Shown in pieces: positions 25,130-34,994 of a stretch of DNA of 64,000 bases (its first letter is position 1; every line of letters starts with the position of its first letter). The notes beneath the pieces were generated by a model. That model saw only the letters and a list, made by a program, of their open reading frames with translations, did no database searches and was not told where the DNA came from. Made by a program: the position numbers and the translations under genes. Origin of the DNA: Bradyrhizobium sp. CCGE-LA001 (lineage in GTDB: Bacteria > Pseudomonadota > Alphaproteobacteria > Rhizobiales > Xanthobacteraceae); assembly GCF_000296215.2 (NCBI RefSeq), contig NZ_CP013949.1, forward strand, positions 7,495,501-7,559,500, read 5' to 3'.

Positions 25130-26788
25130 ATGGCGGAAGAGACTGACGTCATCGTCGTCGGCGCGGGGCTGTCGGGCCTGGTGGCCGCAACCGAGATCGC
25201 CGACGCGGGCAAGCGCGTGATCGTGGTCGACCAGGAAGGCGAGCAGTCGCTCGGCGGCCAGGCGTTCTGGTCGTTCGGCGGGTTGTTCCTGGTCGATTCG
25301 CCGGAGCAGCGCCGGCTCGGCATCAAGGACTCCTACGAGCTCGCGCTCCAGGACTGGATCGGCACCGCCGGCTTCGACCGCGACGAGGATTTCTGGCCGC
25401 GGCAATGGGCCGAGGCCTATGTGGCGTTCGCGGCCGGCGAGAAGCGCGGCTGGTTGCGCGCGATGGGCCATCGCATCTTTCCCGTGGTGGGCTGGGCCGA
25501 GCGCGGCGGCTATGACGCCATGGGCCACGGCAATTCGGTACCGCGCTTCCACGTCACCTGGGGCACCGGGCCCGGCATCGTCGAGCCGTTCGCGCGCCGC
25601 GCCCGCGAAGCCGCCCGAAGCGGCCGTCTCACCTTCAAGTTCCGCCACCGCGTCGATGCGCTCTCCATCACCAATGGCACGGTCGATGGTGTCAGCGGCG
25701 CCATTCTCGCCCCCGACAATGTCGAGCGCGGCAAGAGCTCGTCGCGCAATGTGGTCGGCGAGTTCGCGCTGAAGGCGCAGGCGGTGATCGTCGCCTCCGG
25801 CGGCATCGGCGGCAATCATGAGCTGGTGCGGCAGAACTGGCCGAAGCGGCTCGGTGATCCCCCGAAATTCATGATCTCGGGCGTGCCCGAGCATGTCGAC
25901 GGCCGCATGATCGGCATCACGGAGAAGGCGGGCGCACGGCTGATCAACCGCGACCGCATGTGGCATTACGTCGAGGGCATCCAGAACTGGTCGCCAATCT
26001 GGCCGCGTCACGGCATCCGCATCCTGCCCGGCCCGTCCTCGATGTGGTTCGACGCGACGGGCACGCGGCTGCCGGCGCCGCTATTCCCCGGCTCCGACAC
26101 GCTCGGCCAGCTCAAATACATCATGTCGACCGGCTATGATCATTCCTGGTTCATCCTGACGCAAAGCATCATCAAGAAGGAGTTCGCGCTGTCGGGCTCG
26201 GAGCAGAACCCCGACCTCACCGGCAAGAGCTGGCGGATGACGCTGCGCCGTGCCACCAACAAGGGCGCGCCGGCGCCAGTCGAAGCGTTCAAAAGCCATG
26301 GTGTCGACTTCATCGTGCGCGACAAGCTCGATGAGCTCGTTGCGGCCATGAACCAACTCGCCGGCAGCGACTTGTTGAAGCTCGAGCACATCAGGATGCA
26401 GATCGAAGCGCGCGACCGCGAGATCGCTAACCCCTATGTCAAGGACGCGCAGGTGATGAACATCCACAATGCGCGCCGTTATATCGGCGACAAGCTGATC
26501 CGCACCGCCTCCCCGCACAAAATCCTCGATCCCGCGCACGGGCCGCTGATCGCGGTGAAGCTCAACATCCTCACCCGCAAGACGCTGGGCGGTTTCGAGA
26601 CCGATCTCGACTCCCGCGTGTTCGGCGAGGAAGGCAGCGTCATTCCCGGCCTCTATGCCGTGGGCGAAGCTGCCGGCTTCGGCGGCGGCGGCGTGCACGG
26701 CTACCGCTCGCTGGAAGGCACCTTCCTTGGCGGCTGCCTGTTCTCGGGCCGTAATGCCGGCCGCGCGGCGGCGAAAGCCGTGGGCTAG
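25130..26788 (+). CDS. FAD-binding dehydrogenase (fumarate reductase/KstD-like)
   Basis: A 552-residue flavoprotein. The N-terminal Rossmann motif is VIVVGAGLSGLVAATEIADAG followed by VVDQE; the second FAD motif near the C-terminus is GLYAVGEAAGFGGGG and HGYRSLEGTFLGG. This matches the FAD_binding_2 family of fumarate reductase and 3-ketosteroid dehydrogenase relatives; the substrate is unknown. The ATG at 25130 has GGAGGGGGAGA upstream. The next gene starts four bases after its stop, so they form an operon. Confidence 0.85.
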   Translation: MAEETDVIVVGAGLSGLVAATEIADAGKRVIVVDQEGEQSLGGQAFWSFGGLFLVDSPEQRRLGIKDSYELALQDWIGTAGFDRDEDFWPRQWAEAYVAFAAGEKRGWLRAMGHRIFPVVGWAERGGYDAMGHGNSVPRFHVTWGTGPGIVEPFARRAREAARSGRLTFKFRHRVDALSITNGTVDGVSGAILAPDNVERGKSSSRNVVGEFALKAQAVIVASGGIGGNHELVRQNWPKRLGDPPKFMISGVPEHVDGRMIGITEKAGARLINRDRMWHYVEGIQNWSPIWPRHGIRILPGPSSMWFDATGTRLPAPLFPGSDTLGQLKYIMSTGYDHSWFILTQSIIKKEFALSGSEQNPDLTGKSWRMTLRRATNKGAPAPVEAFKSHGVDFIVRDKLDELVAAMNQLAGSDLLKLEHIRMQIEARDREIANPYVKDAQVMNIHNARRYIGDKLIRTASPHKILDPAHGPLIAVKLNILTRKTLGGFETDLDSRVFGEEGSVIPGLYAVGEAAGFGGGGVHGYRSLEGTFLGGCLFSGRNAGRAAAKAVG

Positions 26789-26791
26789 ATC

Positions 26792-27709
26792 ATGCCGCGG
26801 TGGATGCAGATCGGGGCGCTGGTTGCGGCATTGACCGCCGCCTCCGCCGCATCCGCCGATACGATCGACGTCAGCGGCGTGAAGCGCTCCTACACCGCGC
26901 AGCTGCCGGCGAAGAAGCCGGCGCCGCTGGTGATCGTGCTGCATGGCAAGACCCAGCGTGGCGCCGACATGATCACGCGGACGGCGTGGCCGCAAATCGC
27001 CAAGCGCGAGGGTCTAGCCGTGGTCTTTCCGGACGGACTCAACAATGCCTGGGCGGACGCGCGGACGAAGGCAGGCCCAGCCCTGCGCGGACCACCGGCG
27101 GGCACCGACGACGTCGCCTTCATCGCTAAGCTCGTCGAGAAGCTGGTGGCCGACGGCACGGCGGATGCGAACCGCGTCTACGTCACGGGCATCTCTAACG
27201 GCGGCGCCATGGCGATGACGCTGGTTTGTGCGCGGGCCGATCTGTTTGCGGCAGCCGCGAGCGTAATCATGAACCTCAACGATGAAGCCGCCGTGACCTG
27301 CCATCCATCGCGGCCGCTGCCGATGCTGCTCATGAACGGCACGGCCGACCCGCTGGTGCCCTATGAGGGCGGGCGAGGATCGAGCTATTTTGCCGCAGAG
27401 GGATTTTGGTCGACGGACGAGACGCTGGCATTCTGGCGGAAGCTCAATGGCTGCGAGACGGACGAGGTGACCGAGACCGAGCTGCCCGACAGGAATCCCG
27501 CGGACCAATCCACGGTGACGCGGATCTCCTCACGCTGTCCGGCGGGACACGAGGTCGTGCTCTATCGCGTCAATGGCGGCGGCCACCGCATGCCGGGATT
27601 TGCGCCGGACGCGCGTTTTCCGAAAGTCGCGGCCAAGCTGCTCGGCCCGCAGAACGGCGACATCGACGGCGCCGAGACAATCTGGACATTCTTCGGCCAG
27701 TCTCATTGA
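26792..27709 (+). CDS. PHB depolymerase-like secreted esterase (LpqC family)
   Basis: A 305-residue alpha/beta hydrolase with a signal peptide (residues about 1-22). The oxyanion region is VIVLHGKTQ, the nucleophile elbow GISNGGAM, the acid residue lies in MNGTADPLVPY and the histidine in GGGHRMPG. This is the Esterase_PHB/LpqC group that includes polyhydroxybutyrate depolymerases and feruloyl esterases. It is secreted, so extracellular ester hydrolysis is likely; the precise ester is unknown. It follows the FAD dehydrogenase gene directly. Confidence 0.87.
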   Translation: MPRWMQIGALVAALTAASAASADTIDVSGVKRSYTAQLPAKKPAPLVIVLHGKTQRGADMITRTAWPQIAKREGLAVVFPDGLNNAWADARTKAGPALRGPPAGTDDVAFIAKLVEKLVADGTADANRVYVTGISNGGAMAMTLVCARADLFAAAASVIMNLNDEAAVTCHPSRPLPMLLMNGTADPLVPYEGGRGSSYFAAEGFWSTDETLAFWRKLNGCETDEVTETELPDRNPADQSTVTRISSRCPAGHEVVLYRVNGGGHRMPGFAPDARFPKVAAKLLGPQNGDIDGAETIWTFFGQSH

Positions 27710-27710
27710 G

Positions 27711-27746
27711 CGGGCAACGCATGCATGCCGGGCAACGCATGCGTGC
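27711..27746. repeat. Two tandem 18-base units
   Basis: CGGGCAACGCATGCATGC is followed at once by CGGGCAACGCATGCGTGC, differing at one base. It lies just after the esterase stop codon. Confidence 0.8.
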
Positions 27747-27809
27747 CTGGGGTGGCACACGGCAGGTCGCTGGGCTAGACAGGGCCGCCCTTTCACCAGG
27801 AGATCCCCA

Positions 27810-28160
27810 ATGAGCATTCAGCGTTTTGAAACCGGCCCGCGCATGAGCCAGGTCGTCGTGCACGGCAACACCGTCTATCTCGCCGGTGTCGTCGCCAACA
27901 AGGCCGCCGGCGAAAGCGTGACGAAGCAGACCCAGGACATCCTGGCGACCATCGACGGTCACCTCGCCAAGGCCGGCACCGACAAATCGAAGCTGCTCTC
28001 GGCCACGATCTACATCACCGACATGAAGACCTTCGGGGAGATGAACGCGGTGTGGGACGCCTGGGTCTCGCCCGGCAACACCCCGGCCCGCGCCACCGTC
28101 GAAGCCAAGCTGGCGGCGCCGCAATACACCGTCGAGATCATGGTGACCGCGGCGAAGTAA
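27810..28160 (+). CDS. RidA family protein (YjgF/YER057c)
   Basis: A 116-residue RidA-like protein. RidA proteins hydrolyse reactive enamine/imine intermediates from PLP enzymes, or act in related deaminase steps. The N-terminal motif HGNTVYLAGVVA, the central KSKLLSATIYITDMKTF and the late PARATVEAKLAAP with the conserved arginine are clear. An AGGAGA site lies nine bases before the ATG. A strong terminator follows, so it is probably a single-gene unit or the end of the preceding operon. Confidence 0.92.
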   Translation: MSIQRFETGPRMSQVVVHGNTVYLAGVVANKAAGESVTKQTQDILATIDGHLAKAGTDKSKLLSATIYITDMKTFGEMNAVWDAWVSPGNTPARATVEAKLAAPQYTVEIMVTAAK

Positions 28161-28179
28161 ATCCGCAGACGATGCGAAT

Positions 28180-28216
28180 GAAGCGCGATGAGGTCATCAT
28201 CGCGCTTCATTTTTTT
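28180..28216 (+). terminator. Intrinsic terminator after the RidA gene
   Basis: A perfect 12-base-pair stem (GAAGCGCGATGA with TCATCGCGCTTC) around a 5-base loop, followed by seven T. It is the clearest intrinsic terminator in the window. Confidence 0.9.
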
Positions 28217-28309
28217 CGCGTATCGATGACCTCCGAGGTAATCGATATGTGCGCGTAGACCTTCGATAGTCACGGTCAGCCGGACACGGCTTCATCGAAG
28301 GAGACTGAC

Positions 28310-28675
28310 ATGACCAACCACACCGCCATCGCCCTTTGCTATATCGATCTCTGGAACGAGCGCACGACGAGTCGCCGCCGCGAGCTGCTGAGCGAAACCT
28401 GGACGGCAGATGCAAGCTATGTCGATCCGCTGATGAAGGGTGACGGCCGGGATGGCATCGACGCGCTGATCGCGGGCGTGCAGCAGCGCTTTCCCGATTT
28501 CACATTCAAGCTGATCGGCGAGCCCAACGGCTACGGCGACCATGTGCGATTCTCGTGGGGACTTGGTCCCGACGGCGTCGACAGCCCGATCAAGGGGACG
28601 GATTTCGCCGTGCTGAAGGATGGGCGGATCAGGAGCGTGACGGGGTTTTTGGATCAGGTGCCCGCGGGGGCGTGA
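28310..28675 (+). CDS. Nuclear transport factor 2 (NTF2/SnoaL-like) family protein
   Basis: A 121-residue protein of the SnoaL-like cone fold: IALCYIDLWNE at the start, YVDPLMKGDGRDGIDALIA in the middle, and FSWGLGPDG with GTDFAVLKDGRI toward the end. The fold hosts enzymes and ligand binders and the role cannot be set here. A GGAGA site precedes the ATG. Repeats follow it and separate it from the minus-strand pentose operon. Confidence 0.82.
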   Translation: MTNHTAIALCYIDLWNERTTSRRRELLSETWTADASYVDPLMKGDGRDGIDALIAGVQQRFPDFTFKLIGEPNGYGDHVRFSWGLGPDGVDSPIKGTDFAVLKDGRIRSVTGFLDQVPAGA

Positions 28676-28694
28676 GGGGCGCTGCTCGTTGCTG

Positions 28695-28852
28695 CGCCCT
28701 CTCCCCTTGTGGGAGAGGGCATCACCTCTCGTAGACACAAGCTCGGTAGGGTGAGGGGTATCTCTCCGCGCGCGAATTTTGAGAGGTGATATCGCGGAGA
28801 GAACCCCTCATCCGGCGCTGCGCGCCACCTTCTCCCACAAGGGGAGAAGGGA
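28695..28852. repeat. Intergenic inverted repeat, GCCCTCTCCCCTTGTGGGAG family
   Basis: CTCTCCCCTTGTGGGAGAGG at the left is mirrored by CTTCTCCCACAAGGGGAGAA at the right, with inner GAGGTGATATCGCGG and CACCTCTCG segments. It separates the convergent NTF2-like and amidohydrolase genes. Confidence 0.85.
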
Positions 28853-28865
28853 GCGCGTGCGCGGC

Positions 28866-29714
28866 TCAGCTCACTGCCAACCGATACGCCGCCTTCGCAT
28901 TCGCGCCGAATGCCTTCTCTCGCACGCCCGGTCCAAGCCTTGCCAGACACGCCTCGAGCGCGCCCTTGATCTCGCCGTAGCTGCCCGCAAGCAGGCACAC
29001 CGGCCAGTCGGAGCCAAAGATCAGGCGATCCTCGCCAAAGCATTTCGCGGCATGTTCGACGAACGGAAACAGACGCTCCGCATCCCAGTCGTTCCAAACC
29101 GCTTCCGTTGCGAGCCCTGAAATCTTGCACCAGACATTGCCGCAGGTGGCGAGCGCTGTGATGCGATCGGTCCATTCCTCGCTGCCGCCGTCGGCGATCG
29201 GCGGCTTGGCGGCGTGATCGAGCACGAAACGTGCTTGCGGAAAGGCCTGCGCGGTTGCGACGGCCGAGGGCAGCTCGCGGGTGCGAACCAGCAAGTCATA
29301 GGTGAGATCGCGGGCGAACACGGCGGTGAGGCCGCGCTGAACGTCCTCGCGCAGCAGCCAGTCGGGATCGGCCTCGTCATGGACCTGATGGCGGATGCCG
29401 ACCAATTTGTCGCCGCCGGGTGAGGCGCGCAGCCGGTCCAGGGTTTCGCCAAGCGCAGCGTCGGTCAGATCAGCCCAGCCGACGACGCCGATCACCGACG
29501 GCGTCGCATCTGCGATCCGCAAGAATTCCTCGGTCTCCTCCAGCGCGGAGCGGCATTGCACTAGGATGCTGGCGTCGATGCCGTTGGCTTTCAACAAGGG
29601 CGCGAGATCGGCAGGACCAAAGGCGCGGCGGATCGGCGTGAGCTCATCCGCCTCCATCCAGGGATAGTCTGCGCGCGCCGGGTCCCAAAAGTGTTGATGG
29701 CCGTCGATGATCAT
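28866..29714 (-). CDS. Amidohydrolase family protein, L-fuconolactonase-like (COG3618)
   Basis: A 282-residue TIM-barrel metallohydrolase. Marks are IIDGHQHFWDP at the N-terminus, GIRHQVHDE, the strand-end histidine in VLDHAAKPPI and the terminal FGSDWPVCLL. The group includes L-fuconolactonase and related sugar-lactone hydrolases. It begins two bases after the aldo/keto reductase stop, or overlaps it if the GTG at 29720 is used. Hydrolysis of the lactone made by that reductase is the natural inference. It is the last gene of the pentose operon. Confidence 0.83.
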   Translation of the reverse strand: MIIDGHQHFWDPARADYPWMEADELTPIRRAFGPADLAPLLKANGIDASILVQCRSALEETEEFLRIADATPSVIGVVGWADLTDAALGETLDRLRASPGGDKLVGIRHQVHDEADPDWLLREDVQRGLTAVFARDLTYDLLVRTRELPSAVATAQAFPQARFVLDHAAKPPIADGGSEEWTDRITALATCGNVWCKISGLATEAVWNDWDAERLFPFVEHAAKCFGEDRLIFGSDWPVCLLAGSYGEIKGALEACLARLGPGVREKAFGANAKAAYRLAVS

Positions 29715-29716
29715 GC

Positions 29717-30694
29717 TCACGCCCCGCCCGGCAGCGGCGCGCGGGCATCGACAAGATTTTTCGCGCGCAGTTCCCGCCAGAACGCCGGCGGCACCGCGCG
29801 CTCCGACATCGCCATGTTGTCGGCAACTTCCGCTTCATTGCGTGCGCCCATCACCGCGACCGTCACGGCCGGGTGAGTCATGCAGAACTGGAACGCGGCG
29901 GCCTTCAGCTCCGTGCCGTGCTCGCGGCAGAGCGCGTCGAGCTCGCGCGCCCGCGCGACAAGTGCCGCATCCGCGTCCTGATAGTTGAACTTGGCGCTGG
30001 TGTTTGGATTGGCCAGAATGCCGCTGTTGTAGATGCCACCGAGCAGGATGCCGATGCCTTTCGCCGTGCAGAGAGGAAACAGCGCATCCAGCGCGCCCTG
30101 ATCGAGCAGCGTGTAGCGGCCGGCCAGTAGGAAGCAATCAACCGGTACGGCCTCGGCAAAACGAACTGGCATCTCCGACTGGTTCATGCCGGCACCGATC
30201 GCCTTGACCGTGCCCTCGCTGCGCAGCCGCTGCAGCGCGCGGAACGCACCGTTGACGGCGTCGTCGAAGTGGTCGTCGGGATCATGCACGAGCAGAACGT
30301 CGACGCGGTCGAGCCCGAGCCTTGCGAGGCTCTCTTCGACCGAGCGCATCACGCCGTCATGGCTGAAATCGAACACCGGCCGCTCGCGCGGCGTTCCTTT
30401 GTAGTGCTCGTCCTCGGCAGCTGCGCCCTCGGGCGCGCGCAACAGGCGCCCGACCTTGGTCGAGATGACGTAGGAGTCGCGCGGCTGCTGGCGCAGGAAG
30501 GCGCCGAGCCGCCGCTCGGCGAGGCCAAAACCGTAAAGCGGCGCGGTGTCGAAGAAGCGGATTCCAGCCGACCATGCACGTTCCATCGTCGCTTGCGCGT
30601 CGGCATCGCTGACTGGGCTGAACAATCCGCCGAGCGGAGCGGAACCGAGGCCGATTGAGGTGACGTCGAGAGAGCCAAGCCGCGACCGTTTCAT
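29717..30694 (-). CDS. Aldo/keto reductase, aldose 1-dehydrogenase-like
   Basis: A 325-residue AKR with the catalytic tetrad in place: Asp and Tyr in FFDTAPLYGFGLAERRLG, Lys in VISTKVGRLL and His in LLVHDPDD. The pattern is that of D-threo-aldose 1-dehydrogenase/L-fucose dehydrogenase relatives, which oxidise an aldose to its lactone with NAD(P)+. The lactonase-like gene follows directly. The substrate, perhaps a pentose or fucose, is inferred from the locus. The ATG at 30694 is chosen; the longer open frame upstream runs antiparallel through the repeat and the binding-protein gene and is not real. Confidence 0.85.
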   Translation of the reverse strand: MKRSRLGSLDVTSIGLGSAPLGGLFSPVSDADAQATMERAWSAGIRFFDTAPLYGFGLAERRLGAFLRQQPRDSYVISTKVGRLLRAPEGAAAEDEHYKGTPRERPVFDFSHDGVMRSVEESLARLGLDRVDVLLVHDPDDHFDDAVNGAFRALQRLRSEGTVKAIGAGMNQSEMPVRFAEAVPVDCFLLAGRYTLLDQGALDALFPLCTAKGIGILLGGIYNSGILANPNTSAKFNYQDADAALVARARELDALCREHGTELKAAAFQFCMTHPAVTVAVMGARNEAEVADNMAMSERAVPPAFWRELRAKNLVDARAPLPGGA

Positions 30695-30726
30695 TCCCAG
30701 TGCCTTCCAAGAGTCTTCCGGATCAT

Positions 30727-30760
30727 CTCCCCCGCTCGCGAAAACCGCAAGCGGGGGAGG
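30727..30760 (-). repeat. Inter-gene hairpin inside the pentose operon
   Basis: CTCCCCCGCT and AGCGGGGGAG form a stem of about 14 base pairs with one mismatch and a 4-base loop between the binding-protein gene and the aldo/keto reductase gene. No T-run follows, so it may adjust downstream expression or mRNA stability rather than stop transcription. It resembles the arms of the repeat at 1679-1800. Confidence 0.75.
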
Positions 30761-30789
30761 CATGCAGGAGCGCGGGGCTGGCGGCGCTC

Positions 30790-31722
30790 CTACTTCAACA
30801 TCTGCGCGACGTTGTCTTTGGTCACGAGATCGAGGCCGGTGTAGACGATCTCCGGCACCTTCTCGCCCTTCTTGATAGCGAGCAGCGTGTCCATCGCCTT
30901 CTCGCCCATTTCGAACGGACGTTGCCCGACCAGCGCATTGGCATAGCCGTCGCGCAGCAGCTCGAGCTGCATCTTCAGGGTATCGGCGACCACAAGCGTG
31001 AACTTGCCGGAATCGATGTCCTTCCTGTTCCGGGAGGCGAAGGCCTTGAAACCTTCGGGGGCGAACATCGGCCAGCCACCGATCGGAACGATGGCGGCAA
31101 GGTCGGGCGTGGCCGTGCGCATATCCGTCATCTGCTGCACCGCCAGCGCGGGATCGTCGTTGCAGAAGGTCGGCGAGCCCGCGACCTCGGTCCATTTCGA
31201 GCCCTTCAGCGCCTCGCGCACGCCATCGACGCGCTCGGCGAGGTTCTTGGCGCCCGGTCCGCCCGAGACCATCGCGTATTTGCCGCCGTCGGGCCGCATC
31301 TTCAGGAGCTGCTTTCCGAGCGCCGTGCCGAACTCCTTGTTGTTGGTGCCGATATAGGCAATGCGCTTGGAGCCCGGTGCATCGGCATCGAAGGTGATGA
31401 CGGGAATGCCGGCGGCGGTCGCCGCCTCGATCGACTTGGTCATGGCCGCGACGTCGGCGACCGAGATGGCGAGGCCGTCGACCTTCTGGGTGACGAAGTC
31501 CTGGATGATCTGCGCCTGCGTCGCCGGCTCGTGCTCCACCGGCCCCTTGTAGATGCACTCGATATTGCCGAGCTCCTTGGCCCGCTTCAAGCAGCCGTCG
31601 CGCGCGAAGTCGAAGAACGGATTGTTCATCGCCTTGGGCACGATGACGAAGCGGTAATTCGCGGCGAACGCCGGCGTGGCCATCATCGCAACCGCGATGC
31701 CGGCAAGAAGAAGTTTCCTCAT
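30790..31722 (-). CDS. Sugar ABC transporter substrate-binding protein (RbsB-like)
   Basis: A 310-residue periplasmic binding protein with a signal peptide (residues 1-21, ending AFA) and the Peripla_BP_4 pattern: FVIVPKAMNNPFFD, a cluster GLAISVADVAAMTKSI, VITFDADAPGS and VPIGGWP. It binds a monosaccharide; xylose is the best guess because xylA and xylB are in the same operon. A GGAGAC site precedes the ATG at 31722. Placing the binding protein after the permease and ATPase is the reverse of the common gene order. Confidence 0.88.
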   Translation of the reverse strand: MRKLLLAGIAVAMMATPAFAANYRFVIVPKAMNNPFFDFARDGCLKRAKELGNIECIYKGPVEHEPATQAQIIQDFVTQKVDGLAISVADVAAMTKSIEAATAAGIPVITFDADAPGSKRIAYIGTNNKEFGTALGKQLLKMRPDGGKYAMVSGGPGAKNLAERVDGVREALKGSKWTEVAGSPTFCNDDPALAVQQMTDMRTATPDLAAIVPIGGWPMFAPEGFKAFASRNRKDIDSGKFTLVVADTLKMQLELLRDGYANALVGQRPFEMGEKAMDTLLAIKKGEKVPEIVYTGLDLVTKDNVAQMLK

Positions 31723-31818
31723 TGTCTCCTCCACTCTTGTCAGGCGCCTGCCCTGTCTAGAGGTGTCCGGGAAGCGGACAGGCGGCGTTTTATTTGCCGT
31801 CCCGGACCATTCGTCACG

Positions 31819-32900
31819 TCAGGTCATCCGCGAGCGGATGCGATCGACCAGCACGGCCAGGATGATGATCACGCCGACCAGCGTCTGCTGCCAGTAGGAG
31901 CTGACCTGCGCCAGCACGAGGCCGTTGCGGATCACCTCCAGCAACACGCAACCGACGATGGCCCCGAGCGGGCCGCCGATACCGCCGGCGAGGTTGGCGC
32001 CGCCGATCACGGCGGCCGCGATCACGTTGAGCTCGTAGGACGTCGCCATGTTGGCCGGGGCCGATCCGAGCCAGCCGGAGATGATGATGCCCTGCAAGCC
32101 TGCGGCGAGCGCGCAGATGACGTAGACCTCGATCTTGACGCGCACCACGGGAATGCCGGTGAGCTCGGCCGCCTTCTCGTTGCCGCCGAGCGCGAAGACG
32201 TGGCGGCCGAACGCGGTGTGGTGCAGCGCCAGGGCCATCGCCAGGGCGAGGATCACGAGATAGATGAAAGGCGCGGGCAGGCCGAACATGTTGCCCGAGG
32301 TCAGCGCATAGAAGTAATCGGCGTCCGGCCCGCCGGGAAAACTGCCGCGGCCGTTGGAGACGACATAGCCGAGCCCGCGCACGATCGAGAGCATGCCGAG
32401 CGTGGTGACGAAGGGCGACAGGCCGAGCACGGCGATGCAGAAGCCGTTGACGAGGCCGGCGATCAGCGCAACGCCGAGGCCGGCGAGAACAGAGACCAGC
32501 AGGATCAGCCCAGGCACGTTGGCAACAACAGTCTTGCCGTCCGCCGCCATGTGCACGAAAAGCGAGCCCGCGGGCGAGCCGGGCGCCGACAGCTCGGTCA
32601 TCACCATGGAGGTGATCATGGCGGAGAAGCACATCATCGATCCCACCGAAAGATCGATACCGCCGGTGATGATCACGAAGGTGACGCCGAGCGTGGCGAT
32701 GGCGATGAAGGAGAAATTCTTCGCCACGTTCTGCATGTTGCCTTCGGTGAAGAAGTACGGGCTGGCGAAATGCATGATCACCAGCAGCACGGCCAGCGCC
32801 AGCAGGACATAGCCGGTCTGGGAGGCGAAGATGCCGCGCTGCCACCATCTGATCCGGCCGACATTGGTGAAGCTTATCGGGGATTCCATGGGCATGGCCA

Positions 32901-32901
<1 letters not shown>
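31819..32901 (-). CDS. Sugar ABC transporter permease (RbsC/XylH-like)
   Basis: A 360-residue inner-membrane protein with eight to ten hydrophobic segments and the BPD_transp_2 signature: VIITGGIDLSVGSMM near residue 80, GLVNGFCIAVLGLSPFVTTLG near 150 and GGANLAGGIGGPLGAIVG near 295. It forms the sugar channel with the ATPase encoded just before it; the start and the ATPase stop share one base (TGATG). Confidence 0.9.
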
Positions 32902-33659
<758 letters not shown>

Positions 33660-33671
33660 CAGCGGACTTCC

Positions 33672-34994
33672 TCAGACGTAGCGGTTGACCAGGGATTCCA
33701 GATATTCCTGCCGGCCCGAGCGCGGCTGCGGATCGAAGCCGGGGCTGAGTGCACGGTCGGCAAGATCGGCGAGCGAACGCTGGCCGCCGAGAATGGCGCG
33801 GCCCTCGGGGCCTGCCCATCCCTCGTAGCGCTTGGCGAGCGGCGCGGTGAGTGCGCCGGCGTCGAGCATGTCGGCCGCGGCGAGGAAGGCACGCGCGCAG
33901 GCATCCATCGAACCGACATGGGCGTGAATGAGGTCGTCGGGATCGATCGACTGGCGGCGGATCTTGGCGTCGAAATTCAGCCCGCCCGAGGTGAAGCCAC
34001 CGCGATTCAGGATCTCGTGAAATACGAGCGTCAGTTCCGGCACATTCATCGCGAACTGGTCAGTGTCCCAGCCGAGCAGATCGTCGCCGCGGTTGATGTC
34101 GAGCGAGCCGAACACGCCGAGCGCCTCCGCCAGCGCAACCTCGTGATGGAAGGAATGACCGGCCAGGATGGCATGGTTCTGCTCGATGTTGAGCTTGACG
34201 TCTTTTAGGAGATCATAGCGTTCGAGGAAGCCGTAGCAGGTGGCAACATCGAAATCATATTGGTGCTTGGTCGGCTCCTTTGGCTTCGGTTCGATCAGGA
34301 TCGGGCCTTTGAAGCCTATTCTGTGCTTGTGCTCGACGACGAGGGAGACGAAGCGCCCGAGCTGGTCGAGCTCGCGCTTGAGATCGGTGTTGAGCAAGGT
34401 CTCGTAACCCTCGCGCCCGCCCCACAGCACATAGTTCTGGCCGCCGAGCCGATGCGTCACCTCCAGCGCGGCGCGGACCTGACCGGCGGCATAGGTGAAG
34501 ATTTCGGGATCCGGATTGGTCGCTGCGCCCGCCATGTAGCGGCGATGGGTGAACAGATTGGCGGTGCCCCAGAGCAGGCGCACTCTTGCCGAGGCCATCT
34601 TCTGCTCGATCAGATCGGCGATGGCATTGAGATTGGCGACCGACTCGGCGAGCGATGCGCCTTCCGGCGCCGCGTCGACGTCGTGGAAGGTGAAGAAGGG
34701 CACGTCGAGCAGGCGGAACAGCTCGAAGGCGATATCGGCCTTGGCGCGCGCCTGCGCCATCGCATCAGTGCCGCCGTGCCAGGGCCGCAGGAACGTCTCC
34801 CCGCCGAAGGGATCACCGCCCGGCCAGCACAGGGAATGCCAATAGCAGACCGCAAAGCGCAGATGGTCCTCAAGCCGGCGGCCATGGATGAGGCGGTCCT
34901 TGTCGTACCAGCGGAAGGCGGGCGTGTTGTCCGCATCCTTGCCGGCAAAGGCGACGGGTGCGCTGGCCTCGAAGAATTTGGCTGACGCGTTCAC
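33672..34994 (-). CDS. xylA: Xylose isomerase
   Basis: A 440-residue enzyme that converts D-xylose to D-xylulose using two divalent metals. The signatures WPGGDPFGG, FTFHDVD, WGGREGYETL, LIEPKPKEPTKHQYDFD and IEQNHA are in order and length is normal. It starts with GTG directly after the xylB stop codon (TAAGTG) with an AAGGAG site inside the end of xylB, so the two are tightly coupled. Confidence 0.96.
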   Translation of the reverse strand: MNASAKFFEASAPVAFAGKDADNTPAFRWYDKDRLIHGRRLEDHLRFAVCYWHSLCWPGGDPFGGETFLRPWHGGTDAMAQARAKADIAFELFRLLDVPFFTFHDVDAAPEGASLAESVANLNAIADLIEQKMASARVRLLWGTANLFTHRRYMAGAATNPDPEIFTYAAGQVRAALEVTHRLGGQNYVLWGGREGYETLLNTDLKRELDQLGRFVSLVVEHKHRIGFKGPILIEPKPKEPTKHQYDFDVATCYGFLERYDLLKDVKLNIEQNHAILAGHSFHHEVALAEALGVFGSLDINRGDDLLGWDTDQFAMNVPELTLVFHEILNRGGFTSGGLNFDAKIRRQSIDPDDLIHAHVGSMDACARAFLAAADMLDAGALTAPLAKRYEGWAGPEGRAILGGQRSLADLADRALSPGFDPQPRSGRQEYLESLVNRYV

